DNA of 64,000 nucleotides from the NCBI GenBank assembly GCA_045123995.1, contig JBGVKY010000022.1, positions 1 to 64,000 of the forward strand. The letters run 5' to 3'. Position numbers and translations under genes: made by a program. Numbering within the stretch: position 1 is the stretch's first letter; each line of letters opens with the position of its first letter. The DNA is from HGM11501 sp045123995. GTDB taxonomy: Bacteria > Bacillota > Clostridia > CAKSNL01 > HGM11501. Of the stretch, positions 1-8,924 are shown piece after piece. The notes beneath the pieces are model-generated. The model worked only from the letters and a program-made list of their open reading frames with translations, ran no database searches and was not told the origin of the DNA.

Positions 1-512
1 GATTCTATTGGCTCGTAGAGGAATGACAATTCCGCCATCGGAGTTTCAAGGCTCTCCGCAAGCCTTTTTACAGCCTTTCGGATATCAATCGAAAAATCAA
101 GATACCAGTCAACGGTTTCTAATATGTATTTACGCTTGAATTCCTCATCTGTAACGATTGCACACTGTAGATTGTGCAATCTGTCTGCCGCCTTTACTGC
201 AAAAGCAACGGGGTTTTGCTTTATAGCATTTATATATTCTGCCATATCGTATCCCTCTTTCTTTGTCAGCAAGTTTACAGCCTCAAGGATTTGTCTGTTA
301 CCGTATTTCAAAATTTCTTCTTCTGTAGCATCAGTATCCTCAAGTAAATCGTGGAAGAGTGCTGCTATCTGATAGATTTCATCAAAGCCTTGATTCTTTA
401 CGATTTCCGAAACTGCTATCGGATGAGTTACATAGTCATCTCCGCCGATTCGCTTCTGACCTTTATGTTTTGCTTTTGCAAATTCTAAAGCAAGCTTGTA
501 GCTTTCGGTCAT
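1..512 (-). CDS. HD-domain (p)ppGpp hydrolase-like protein (3' end off window)
   Basis: The 170 visible residues form a RelA/SpoT-type HD phosphohydrolase domain. His30 (in THPIA), His54-Asp55 (in FHDLLED) and Asp110 (in KAADRLHNL) are the expected metal ligands, so the protein probably hydrolyses (p)ppGpp or a related nucleotide. The C terminus is cut by the window edge. The ATG at 512 overlaps the stop of the upstream synthetase (TGATG) and has GGAGG 7 nt upstream. An in-frame ATG at 518 is less well spaced. Overlap with the synthetase gene implies translational coupling. It could be a small alarmone hydrolase that limits its neighbour or, by analogy with toxSAS modules, an antitoxin. The fold is certain; the substrate is inferred. 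Confidence 0.85.
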   Translation of the reverse strand, partial: MTESYKLALEFAKAKHKGQKRIGGDDYVTHPIAVSEIVKNQGFDEIYQIAALFHDLLEDTDATEEEILKYGNRQILEAVNLLTKKEGYDMAEYINAIKQNPVAFAVKAADRLHNLQCAIVTDEEFKRKYILETVDWYLDFSIDIRKAVKRLAESLETPMAELSFLYEPIE

Positions 513-1570
513 CAGCATTCCTCCTTTTGTCGAAGTAAGTGTTTTGCCTGCCTTTCGGCTTTTTCCTTTGTTCCCAAAGAAATCTTTAAGAACTCTACGA
601 TTTTATCAAAATCATAGTTTTTATTGAGTAGCTCTGCACGACACAAGAAGCGAAGTGCAACGCTTGATGAAACAATATCAAGACCTGCTGCAGATAATGC
701 CTTTTTGGCAAGCGTCATTGCAAGATCATAATTTTCTTTTATCATTATTTCAATATCCCCGAGCTTTGTTATCCCTAAAAATGCAAGCTGGGGAATATAG
801 CTTTCCGGATCAATCTCGCTGATTTCTGCACCTGCAATATCCGCAATTTCACGAATAATGCTTTGCATTTTTTGATTATGCTGAACATACTCATTAAGCG
901 AAATCATATTGATTGTTATATCATCAGCATCATCTGTTATGATACGCCGTCTTATATCTTCGGTATATTCCACCATATTGTCACGGGCACGTACAAATTC
1001 ATCATCTGCAAGCTCTAAAAGCCCTGCAAGGCGAGCAAACTGTCGTCTTACCTCTCTCGGAACCCCAAAATCACTCTTATATCCTATATCGTGATTGATT
1101 GCTGACCACGCATGTTGAAGGATTGTTCTTATCTGAATTTCAAACTTCTTTCCGCATATTTCATCAGGCCACTTATCTCCAAAAGGAAGTGAACAGATGT
1201 AATGAAGGGACAAATATCCGAAAGCATCTTCCTGTATAAGTGCTCTTTTATCTGAGGAATTCTTCCAGTCAATAACAAAGTTTTCTTCAACCTTTTGCCC
1301 GATTTTGTCGATTTCATCAGAAAGGAAGCAAACAACACGACAACCGAGAATATCGGTTATATCCTCAAGGGTGTTATATCCGTCGCCCTTTCTTTCAAGC
1401 TTTCCGGCAAGACTTCTTTCCTCTTTGACACGGTGCTCTACTGCAAGAACAGTAAGTCCAAGCTCCTTTACTATATCCGAAAGCATTGTATGTACCGTAT
1501 CGCCTAAGACTATAAAGTCACTTCTTTGTTTTCTGTAATCTTCTAATATTAGTCTGCATTTTAGATTCAA
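512..1570 (-). CDS. Small alarmone synthetase (RelA/SpoT synthetase domain)
   Basis: This 352-residue protein has a RelA/SpoT nucleotidyltransferase domain at about residues 40-210: basic KLERK near 57-61, DILGCRVV near 73-80, the GYLSLH loop at 118-123, and EIQIRT at 144-149 followed by QHAWSAINHDIGYK. These match the pyrophosphate-transfer family that makes (p)ppGpp from ATP and GTP/GDP. It lacks the fused HD, TGS and ACT domains of a long Rel, so it is a small synthetase with an extra helical C-terminal tail of about 130 residues of unknown role. It is the third gene of a four-gene operon, 12 bp after the tail-anchored protein gene and overlapping the HD hydrolase gene. It could serve stress signalling or be a growth-arresting toxin. 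Confidence 0.85.
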   Translation of the reverse strand: MNLKCRLILEDYRKQRSDFIVLGDTVHTMLSDIVKELGLTVLAVEHRVKEERSLAGKLERKGDGYNTLEDITDILGCRVVCFLSDEIDKIGQKVEENFVIDWKNSSDKRALIQEDAFGYLSLHYICSLPFGDKWPDEICGKKFEIQIRTILQHAWSAINHDIGYKSDFGVPREVRRQFARLAGLLELADDEFVRARDNMVEYTEDIRRRIITDDADDITINMISLNEYVQHNQKMQSIIREIADIAGAEISEIDPESYIPQLAFLGITKLGDIEIMIKENYDLAMTLAKKALSAAGLDIVSSSVALRFLCRAELLNKNYDFDKIVEFLKISLGTKEKAERQAKHLLRQKEEC

Positions 1571-1582
1571 AACATTTCCTCC

Positions 1583-2539
1583 TTACATCAATCCAAACAT
1601 TAACTTAAACAAATCATATATTGCACCGCCTAATGCCCCTATTAAAAGAACCATGAACAGATAAACAAGCATACTCATTTTACTAATTTCGTTATGCTCC
1701 ATAGTAAAGTAGAAATTGTAGTGTGCCTTCATATTGGAATTACGTTCTTCTACCCACTGATATGTAATTGCATTCGAGCAATCATACCCTTGGGGTGCAT
1801 AACCTCGGTTCAGCTCTGCTTCAAGCCGTCTTATACGGTAACAGGTTGAATCATTCATCTCGTACTCATCGCCGAGAGAAATTGTAACCAGAGCTTTTCT
1901 TATACGTTGCTCCTGCAGATCTTTTATCTCGTTAATTTCGGGTGGTAGAAGTCGTGCCTCATTGATTCTTATTGAATATCCGTATTTTTCGGAAATCATA
2001 GGACTCAGAACCAATGAATTTATTTTGTCAAATATACTGCCGACATCTATTACCGGAGCAAAAATCTTATCTAATGTTTTATGCGGTATTCTGAATATCA
2101 TGTATGCTTCATCGGATGTTATAAAGTCCTTGATAAATTCAAAATCTACGGTAATAACCGTTCCGTATGAAACTTTTTTTACTTTAATAAATTCGTTTGC
2201 AAGATTAATAAGGCTTACAGTTCTGTTGTCATAACGAAGCTCTGACGTGTATTTTGTTTTTTCGGAATCAACCTTACCATTGGTATTAAACAACGCTCTT
2301 AGAGCAGAACTGTCTGAAAGCATATATGACAAATCAGTAATTTCGTTTTCATCTATTACAAAGGGAACAAAAAAATTAACTGTTTTAGCTTCTTTTGCTC
2401 CATACACACGCACGCTTATATCAACATAGCTTCTGCCTCTTGGGTTTATCCACTCATTTAAGTAGATTGTGCTTCTGTCATCGCCGTCAATCCATAGTGC
2501 CCAGCCATCATCAGCAAATCTTCTTTTTTTACTTCCCAC
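1583..2539 (-). CDS. Unknown tail-anchored membrane protein in alarmone operon
   Basis: I do not recognise this 318-residue protein. Residues 1-285 look soluble and rich in predicted beta strands. A single hydrophobic segment near 290-315 (MLVYLFMVLLIGALGGAIYD) ends the protein, giving a cytoplasmic domain with a C-terminal membrane anchor. There is no signal peptide. The start is a GTG at 2539, 3 bp after the GGDEF gene stop, with AAGGGG upstream. Its place between a diguanylate cyclase and an alarmone synthetase/hydrolase pair suggests a membrane sensor or effector that responds to a nucleotide signal. That role is inferred from context only. Confidence 0.7.
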   Translation of the reverse strand: MGSKKRRFADDGWALWIDGDDRSTIYLNEWINPRGRSYVDISVRVYGAKEAKTVNFFVPFVIDENEITDLSYMLSDSSALRALFNTNGKVDSEKTKYTSELRYDNRTVSLINLANEFIKVKKVSYGTVITVDFEFIKDFITSDEAYMIFRIPHKTLDKIFAPVIDVGSIFDKINSLVLSPMISEKYGYSIRINEARLLPPEINEIKDLQEQRIRKALVTISLGDEYEMNDSTCYRIRRLEAELNRGYAPQGYDCSNAITYQWVEERNSNMKAHYNFYFTMEHNEISKMSMLVYLFMVLLIGALGGAIYDLFKLMFGLM

Positions 2540-2542
2540 GCT

Positions 2543-4114
2543 TTATTTCAGCCCCTTAATTTTTCGTTTGTTCTCATACATAGCATCGTCAGCTTTGTTA
2601 AATACATCTATAAAGTTTGTATCTTTTTCAGAATCATATCTTGCAAAACCTTTCGCAATGCTTACAGGAATGGACTCTTTATCTGTATCCACAGACTTGC
2701 TAAGACACCCTTCATCGAAAATTTTAAGAAGCTTTTCCACATCATCAAGGTCTCTGTTTTGCAGAATAATTAAAAATTCATCTCCGCCAATTCTGAAAAC
2801 AGGGCTTCTTTTGAATATATCCGATATAATTCGTGCCGCACTCACAATAAGCTTATTTCCGACATCGTGACCGTATCTATCATTCGTTTCTTTAAGATAG
2901 TTGATATCAAAAACCAAAACACCAAAATCTATTTCTTTGGTTTCTATTTCTTTATCAAAATCATTTATCCATGCCCAATAGGAATTGGTGTTTCTGAGTC
3001 CTGTAAGTGAATCACGATATGCTAAAAGATGCTGCAGTTTTTCATGTTCTTTAAGATGAAGTGCCATATTCTCAAACGCAGTGCTTAACAGTCTTATTTC
3101 ATATGTGTTACTGTTTACTATCTCAACATCATAATCTCCGTTTGAAAGTTTTACAGATGCCTCTGTCAATTTTTTCAAAGGATATACAATTCTTCTAACA
3201 ACAAGAATTGCTACGAGAGAAAACAGCACAGCAAGTAAAATCACAACAAACAGTATCTTAAGAGCTATATCATATCGTATCTGTCTTATATCGTCATAGC
3301 TTGCGGAAATGATAAGAGTCATTCCGTTTGTTAATTCTTTGGATACGCTTAAGTATTCTTCCGGGTGTTCATGAAGTTTTGCGTCTTCGGCGTGCTCTGA
3401 ATTATAGATGTCTGCACCTTCAAACTCAAGATGTGCAAATCCGTTTTCATAAATTTTTATATTATGAACCCTATCTGTTAAAGTGGTATAGTCAAAATCC
3501 ATTCCAACAACGCCTATAAATTCATCTTCAAAGTACATCGGAACAACATATGAAATCATCGTTATATCGTTGTTCTTATTGTAGTATGGCAACATCCAGA
3601 CAGGCTTTCCTGCTTCATATGGTTGCCAGTACCATCCCACATGCTCAGTATCAGATTTATCATATAGCGATATGTCAGTAGGCTCGAAACGAATAAATCC
3701 GTCCTTTCCCTTTACTTTACTGTAAAATAACCCGAAGGTGTTGTGTGAAAGTTCAGGAGTAAATCTGAAGTAATACGCTACCGCACCGTCAGTATGATTT
3801 GCCACATCAACAAACATTTCATCGGAACGCGCTAAAATGTCAGATTGTTTTTTCGGATCCTCAATGTCAGTTTTACTATTTATAAAATCAAGCACATAAC
3901 TTTCCATAATATGTACTGACTTTTCCATATCACCGAAAATGTCATTGATTTGAGAAGCGTCTTTTTCGCAGGTGACATTTATATAGTCCTCTGTCTGATG
4001 CTGCACAAACTGGTCAACCTCATATATGCTTAATCCACCTATAAATACCGTAATAGCCAGCATAGCAGATATAACTGTCATTAAAACTTTAAATTGCATT
4101 GATTGTATTTTCAC
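2543..4114 (-). CDS. Membrane diguanylate cyclase (Cache-HAMP-GGDEF)
   Basis: The 523-residue protein has an N-terminal membrane helix (about 10-30), an extracytoplasmic dCache-like sensor (about 35-275), a second helix (about 283-305), a HAMP-like linker and a GGDEF domain. The active-site sequence GGDEF is at 443-447, so it should make cyclic di-GMP from two GTP. The usual RxxD inhibitory site five residues before GGDEF is not seen (FKRS there), so product inhibition may be absent. The GTG start at 4114 has AGGGTG upstream. It is the first gene of an operon that also encodes an alarmone synthetase and an HD hydrolase, and it is preceded by the Pho-box-like promoter at 4136-4171. Confidence 0.9.
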   Translation of the reverse strand: MKIQSMQFKVLMTVISAMLAITVFIGGLSIYEVDQFVQHQTEDYINVTCEKDASQINDIFGDMEKSVHIMESYVLDFINSKTDIEDPKKQSDILARSDEMFVDVANHTDGAVAYYFRFTPELSHNTFGLFYSKVKGKDGFIRFEPTDISLYDKSDTEHVGWYWQPYEAGKPVWMLPYYNKNNDITMISYVVPMYFEDEFIGVVGMDFDYTTLTDRVHNIKIYENGFAHLEFEGADIYNSEHAEDAKLHEHPEEYLSVSKELTNGMTLIISASYDDIRQIRYDIALKILFVVILLAVLFSLVAILVVRRIVYPLKKLTEASVKLSNGDYDVEIVNSNTYEIRLLSTAFENMALHLKEHEKLQHLLAYRDSLTGLRNTNSYWAWINDFDKEIETKEIDFGVLVFDINYLKETNDRYGHDVGNKLIVSAARIISDIFKRSPVFRIGGDEFLIILQNRDLDDVEKLLKIFDEGCLSKSVDTDKESIPVSIAKGFARYDSEKDTNFIDVFNKADDAMYENKRKIKGLK

Positions 4115-4135
4115 TCTATATCACCCTTTACGGCT

Positions 4136-4171
4136 ATTATATAAAATCCGTTATGACAAACCTATGACAAA
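4136..4171 (-). promoter_or_regulatory. Pho-box-like promoter of the second-messenger operon
   Basis: On the minus strand the 20-mer TTTGTCATAGGTTTGTCATA (4171-4152) holds two TTTGTCATA repeats with an 11-bp period. Exactly 10 bp further is TATAAT (4141-4136), and the GTG start is 21 bp after that. There is no good -35 hexamer at the normal distance, so an activator bound to the repeat probably replaces it. The same 20-mer occurs at 13764-13783 and 24250-24269. Confidence 0.7.
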
Positions 4172-4193
4172 TTAAAATTTTTAATAAAAGAAA

Positions 4194-5207
4194 TTAGTTT
4201 TCGGCCTTATTGCGGATTCCTCCGACTGCATCAATTTCAGCATCAATGTCAGCTCCGTAATTTACAACAGCTCCGCTGCAGAAAATATCCGCGTCTTTTG
4301 TATCAGAAACTGCAGAAACCGCAGCACCTTTATTTGCCTCTATAGCACCGAAGCACTCAATCGCATGCGTATTCTTTGCTGAAGCTGACACAGTTGAACC
4401 ATTCCCAATCTCCATAAGACCGGATACACGGATGCATTCGCCCAAATCTGTAGAGCTATCATCAACGAAAACTTCAAGCGAAGTGTCCTTCCCAAGGAAT
4501 ACATCTCCACTGACACTAAGTCCTTTGCAAATTTCTGTAGTGCCGGGATTTACAGAAACTTTGAGTGCAGTTCCTTCTTCAAAAAGAGCGTTGCCACGAA
4601 CACGGACACCTGCGCCGTTCTTGGCAGCTCCATTATTTACAGTAATCGATGCTTTTTCTGCAACCAGTAAAGATGAATCACAAACAATTCCGTGCACCTT
4701 ATTTTCGCAATCAGGAGTTTTAACGATAATATCTGTCGTAACAGTAAGTTTAGATGCAAAAATGCCTACTGCTTCCCCGCATTTATCCGGTATTTCGATT
4801 GCTAAAGAACCATCACCTGTAATCGCAAGGTCCTTACCGAGATTGTTGTCACCTGCATAAATACCGGCACTGTATTCCTTTTTATTGCAGACAAATTTAT
4901 TTTCACCAATCAGCTCGATATTCAAATCTTTCTTGGAATAAAGAGGCCAATCTTCGGACTCAATTGTGGCATTGTCAAATGTAAGGAGATTGTTAAACAC
5001 ATCATAGTACACCGTACCATCACCTAAAATGTCATCTGCATTAAATGCATTTACGAGTTTGCCTGCAACATAAATATCATATACTGCTGTGAGCGCTAAA
5101 TTTTTACCGAGTAAGATAAATGCAGCTCCCCAAACTGCACTCCAGAGCATAGTGAGTGCAAGTAAAACACAAATAATAATTCTGAAAATTTTTGTTCCTT
5201 TTGTCAT
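4194..5207 (-). CDS. Membrane-anchored beta-helix-like surface protein
   Basis: This 337-residue protein has one N-terminal hydrophobic segment (about 8-35), acting as an uncleaved anchor or signal peptide. The rest is built of short repeated strands rich in G, V, S and N (for example LVAEKASITVNNGAAKNGAG), as in right-handed parallel beta-helix proteins. It has no catalytic motif that I recognise. ATG 5207 has AAGGAG upstream. It lies just upstream of the Pho-type promoter and looks like its own transcription unit. Extracytoplasmic binding or adhesion is a guess. Confidence 0.6.
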   Translation of the reverse strand: MTKGTKIFRIIICVLLALTMLWSAVWGAAFILLGKNLALTAVYDIYVAGKLVNAFNADDILGDGTVYYDVFNNLLTFDNATIESEDWPLYSKKDLNIELIGENKFVCNKKEYSAGIYAGDNNLGKDLAITGDGSLAIEIPDKCGEAVGIFASKLTVTTDIIVKTPDCENKVHGIVCDSSLLVAEKASITVNNGAAKNGAGVRVRGNALFEEGTALKVSVNPGTTEICKGLSVSGDVFLGKDTSLEVFVDDSSTDLGECIRVSGLMEIGNGSTVSASAKNTHAIECFGAIEANKGAAVSAVSDTKDADIFCSGAVVNYGADIDAEIDAVGGIRNKAEN

Positions 5208-5391
5208 AATAATCAGCTCCTTTGTTTATATGTTTAATGTTTCCACAACAAATCATTTACATGTTTAGCTTTTTAGTTCTTTTTCTTGTTCAGTTGCAGA
5301 AGAGTTACTCTGATATAGAACGTTATATATTTATTTGATTCATGAAACAAATAAATATTAGTTGAATATTTCATTAGTACGCCTTCAGATT

Positions 5392-6288
5392 TTATATTAA
5401 ATCTGTCAAAAGCATAAGTACAAAAGCCAGAATTCCGCCAAACTGGACAAAGAATCCCTGCTTTGAATAACCTTTACGGCGTAGCATTACCGAAAGTGCA
5501 AGACACAGTATTGTAAATGACGGAATGTTGTATATGCACTGATCTATCCATTCATAGCCGCTTCCGACAAGTCCAAACATCGTGCAGATAAGACTGATAA
5601 ACGGCACCGCAATGATTCCTACAATGAAGTTTACAATGATGCAGGATTTATCAAGATAGGAATATTTGTATTCCTTGTCCTTGCGTACAAAAATGATACA
5701 AACAAGCAGGAACACAAGCATCAGAGCAACGAAAAAGATAATGTTATCCGCTTCATATTCAACGCCCGAGAATGAGAAACTGTTTTCAATCGGCTGTGCA
5801 TAAGAATAGTCTACAAAACGGAATCCGATAGCAGCGAGTTCTTCATCCTTGTCAAAATCCGTAATACTAATCTCATTTTCATAGTCGTAATACTCAGCAT
5901 ACGGCTCAGGACCTTCAAGCCCATACACCTGATATATGTCACTGTGAAGAGGGTCGCCCATAAAGTAACCCGCAATCATATACGGCTGAACCGCAAGTGT
6001 CTTCATTTCTTCCTGGAAAACGAAATAGTCACCTTCGGTATAAGTTATTTCGCCACTCCAATATCTGTCGTGCTCTCTGAAAACAGTTTGAGAGCCTTCG
6101 AATTTACAAGAGTAAACACCTGAAATCGTTTTGGTTTCGCCCAGATATTCATAGGTAATGGAAAACGGGAATTCCCCTTCACTTACCGCAGGTTTTGTAT
6201 TATAGCAAAGAATCACCGTGAGAATTGCATATGCTACAAGTAATCCCACAAGTAAGATTGCGGGAAGGAATAGCTTTTTTGTTTTCAT
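5392..6288 (-). CDS. Polytopic membrane protein with extracytoplasmic domain
   Basis: This 298-residue protein is unrecognised. It has one N-terminal membrane segment (about 5-27), a soluble middle region of about 150 residues rich in acidic and aromatic residues, and four closely spaced membrane segments at the C terminus. I chose the ATG at 6288 because GAGGTG lies 7 nt upstream; a longer reading frame begins inside the preceding gene without a ribosome site. It starts 14 bp after the Pr6Pr-like gene, so the two are probably cotranscribed. Confidence 0.65.
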   Translation of the reverse strand: MKTKKLFLPAILLVGLLVAYAILTVILCYNTKPAVSEGEFPFSITYEYLGETKTISGVYSCKFEGSQTVFREHDRYWSGEITYTEGDYFVFQEEMKTLAVQPYMIAGYFMGDPLHSDIYQVYGLEGPEPYAEYYDYENEISITDFDKDEELAAIGFRFVDYSYAQPIENSFSFSGVEYEADNIIFFVALMLVFLLVCIIFVRKDKEYKYSYLDKSCIIVNFIVGIIAVPFISLICTMFGLVGSGYEWIDQCIYNIPSFTILCLALSVMLRRKGYSKQGFFVQFGGILAFVLMLLTDLI

Positions 6289-6302
6289 CGTCTTACACCT
6301 CG

Positions 6303-6941
6303 TTATTTCTTCGACTTTATCAGCTTGTCGATGCCGTAAAAAATAAAACCCGAAAACAGTATTACAACCCATTTTGTAACGCCTGCAAGCCCTTGCGTAT
6401 CAATGTTTAAAAAGAAATAAGGATATATGTAAGGAGCGTCAGGATTAAAGTTAAGTATTGCAGCACGAACATAAACAAAAGCTACATACAATACAGGAAA
6501 AAGTACAGATGCTAAAGGATAAAACCATCTAACCTTTCTATGTTCGTAAAATAAAAGCCAATCGAATACATACATAACAGGCAGTATTACGTGAAAGCAA
6601 AGACTGCCTATACGCCAGTTTGCCTGCGGATCTCTTCCTGCTTCACCTGCCAGTAAAATGTTGAACACAAGAAAAGTCAGTAATATCCCAAGCATACCGA
6701 TAAACTTTAAAAGCGGTGCGGTCGTAACATAACTGTCTTCTTTTTTTCTTGCCGTTTGAATCAATGCGGCAAGCATTACACCAACACACAAAAAATTGCT
6801 CAAATTTGTAAAATGGACATAGAAATCCCAACGAATCGCATTGACATTATCAAAGATTCCCAAGCTCGCAAAAATTCCTACAAGACCAAGTGTACAGTAA
6901 ATTGTTTGGTAAATTAATTGTGCTGTTCTGTTTCTAATCAT
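6303..6941 (-). CDS. Pr6Pr-family membrane protein
   Basis: The 212-residue protein has about six membrane segments and the pattern of the Pr6Pr family of bacterial integral membrane proteins, including WDFYVHFTNLSNFLCVG near residues 38-54 and HVILPVMYVFDWLLF near 133-147. The family's biochemical role is not established. It is followed by the polytopic protein gene at 5392-6288, with which it probably forms an operon. Confidence 0.7.
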   Translation of the reverse strand: MIRNRTAQLIYQTIYCTLGLVGIFASLGIFDNVNAIRWDFYVHFTNLSNFLCVGVMLAALIQTARKKEDSYVTTAPLLKFIGMLGILLTFLVFNILLAGEAGRDPQANWRIGSLCFHVILPVMYVFDWLLFYEHRKVRWFYPLASVLFPVLYVAFVYVRAAILNFNPDAPYIYPYFFLNIDTQGLAGVTKWVVILFSGFIFYGIDKLIKSKK

Positions 6942-7000
6942 AATTTGTTACCTCTTTTTAATTACTCTTTGAAAAATTCTCGTGTTTATCCGTCGCAGGG

Positions 7001-8134
7001 TTATCCAAGTTTTTGTTTTAACATAACGATATCCTCTTGGGACATACCGGCTTCTATCAAATACGCTGTCACAGCTGTTTCTAAATTAATCTGTTCCAGT
7101 TGTTCGACTGATTCGGCACCCGATACATGAAACAGCATCTCCATCAGATTAACATCAAGAACCGCCTGATATCGTTGAGGCTCATGTTCTTTGTCTATAC
7201 CATAATAATTGTAAAAGCTGATCATATAATCGCTAATAATCTCGTCAAGAGTTGCACCCATCAACGCTTCCAGTAGCATAGCAGTAAAACCGGCTCTGTC
7301 TTTGCCTTCAGTACAATGGATACAGTATGGCGTTTCATTTCGTGCAAGGAACGTAAGACCTTTCGCAACAGAGGAAGCAAACTCGTCTGAATAGAAGTTA
7401 CCGGTCAGATCAATTGCTATCACGCTCTCCGTCTCATAAAGATGCCGGTAATATTCAGAATCACATTCGCTATCCGCCAAATATCCTTCAATATCTTCAT
7501 CGGAATCCGCAAGATTCAAGACAGTTGTTACACCAACCGATTCAATGAGATCATCTGCATAATCAGCACGACCGTTTTCGTTGTTTATGGGGGAGGCGGT
7601 TCGATAAAGTTTGCCGTTTCCGATACGCCCCGCCGTTACAGAACGAAAGTTGGCAAAAGAAGCATCATCAGAGTAATCATCACGGTTGTTGCTATACTGT
7701 AACTCATAAAGTTCCTGAATGTTACGCATACCTGATTTTTCTACCATGGTGATTTCAGCAGAATCCCCGACCTCTACATCATTTGTGTCAGAGAAGTCCC
7801 CGTAGTTGATGCACACCGCGATATAGTCTTCCGGTGCGCTTCCACGGAGCAAGAGATTTCCCGGGTTAGAATAGTATCCGTCATAAAACGGCATAGTATA
7901 TTCGCATGTTCCAAAACGTACACAGACAATGTCGCCGAGATTGTATCCGCCTTTCATAAAATCAGCGGTGGTAATATCAAGTACAGCATGACCGTATTTC
8001 TCGATTTCAATAACAGTCGCTTGAAGTGTAGATGATTTTTGGGTATCACACTCCGTTTTATTACAAGAACTCAATTGCAGAGCCATTATGCAAACAAAGA
8101 GAATTGCAATGCCTCTTCTTATGGCTTTTTCCAT
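7001..8134 (-). CDS. Secreted lipoprotein protein-tyrosine phosphatase
   Basis: This 377-residue protein has an N-terminal signal with a lipobox-like LQLSSC (Cys near 24), so it is probably lipid-anchored outside the membrane. The C-terminal half carries the tyrosine phosphatase signature HCTEGKDR at 273-280, with catalytic Cys274 and Arg280 (CX5R), as in the Y_phosphatase3/DUF family of bacterial dual-specificity phosphatases. The sequence FRSVTAGRIGNGKLYRTASP before it is also typical of that family. The first 150 residues form a separate beta-rich domain. It may act on phosphotyrosine or phosphoinositides outside the cell. ATG 8134 has AGGTGA upstream. Confidence 0.85.
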   Translation of the reverse strand: MEKAIRRGIAILFVCIMALQLSSCNKTECDTQKSSTLQATVIEIEKYGHAVLDITTADFMKGGYNLGDIVCVRFGTCEYTMPFYDGYYSNPGNLLLRGSAPEDYIAVCINYGDFSDTNDVEVGDSAEITMVEKSGMRNIQELYELQYSNNRDDYSDDASFANFRSVTAGRIGNGKLYRTASPINNENGRADYADDLIESVGVTTVLNLADSDEDIEGYLADSECDSEYYRHLYETESVIAIDLTGNFYSDEFASSVAKGLTFLARNETPYCIHCTEGKDRAGFTAMLLEALMGATLDEIISDYMISFYNYYGIDKEHEPQRYQAVLDVNLMEMLFHVSGAESVEQLEQINLETAVTAYLIEAGMSQEDIVMLKQKLG

Positions 8135-8209
8135 TTATTCACCTACTTTCATCAGAGCTTTATTTAGAAATTTACATTTTTTATAAGCATATTGATAATA
8201 CTTTTACTC

Positions 8210-8875
8210 TTATGTTTGCCTCGGCTTTCTTACCATAGCATAGTGCATAACCGGACTTTTGGGTATCAGCTCTTTTTTTGACAATTCAAATCCAAAATGT
8301 TCATACAAAGAAACATTAGTTTCTTTATTTGTTTCAAGATATGTAACTATATTTTCTTTGTCGCAGAATTCAAGCATAGGTCTTAGCAATTTGCCCGCAA
8401 TACCTTTTCCTTGTGCACTTTTCTTTACGGAAAGGTTATACAAATACCAGTCAACATTTCCTGTAAATTCTTTTTTCAGATTCATTGCATAGTTTTCGTA
8501 TGTAATAAGTCTTCGGATAATGGAAAATCCCGAATGAAGTATGAACTTCAATCCTCCGTTAGTGAGAAAAGGTAAAACTTTAGTACCATTAAAACCCAAC
8601 GGAAGCCATACCGCAAATCCGTTCAGTTCCTCACTGTCAGCATAGATAACGCCATCATCACTCATTGTTCTTAAGGATATTTCCATTATTTTTTCTGATA
8701 CATATTCATCATATTTTCCGCCTAAAAACCAGTTGTGAAGCGGATAATCACGATACGCATCGGCTGCAACTGACGCAAGTTCTTTTATTCTGTTTTCCGG
8801 CACGATATAAAGACCTGCTTTTTCTATCACTCTTTTTGCAAGAGGAAGCTCTATTTTTCTTACAAGATTATCCAT
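8210..8875 (-). CDS. GNAT-family N-acetyltransferase
   Basis: The 221-residue protein fits the GNAT fold. Residues about 140-205 contain the acetyl-CoA-binding segment (LYNLSVKKSAQGKGIAGKLL) and the closing strand YLETNKETNVSLYEHFGFEL. It should transfer an acetyl group from acetyl-CoA to an amine; the acceptor cannot be told. It is a single gene between the phosphatase and the C26-like lipoprotein, with AGGAG upstream of ATG 8875. Confidence 0.85.
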   Translation of the reverse strand: MDNLVRKIELPLAKRVIEKAGLYIVPENRIKELASVAADAYRDYPLHNWFLGGKYDEYVSEKIMEISLRTMSDDGVIYADSEELNGFAVWLPLGFNGTKVLPFLTNGGLKFILHSGFSIIRRLITYENYAMNLKKEFTGNVDWYLYNLSVKKSAQGKGIAGKLLRPMLEFCDKENIVTYLETNKETNVSLYEHFGFELSKKELIPKSPVMHYAMVRKPRQT

Positions 8876-8924
8876 ACAAACTTACTCCTACCATAATTTA
8901 ATTTTCCAAGTTAGTTGTTAAAAC

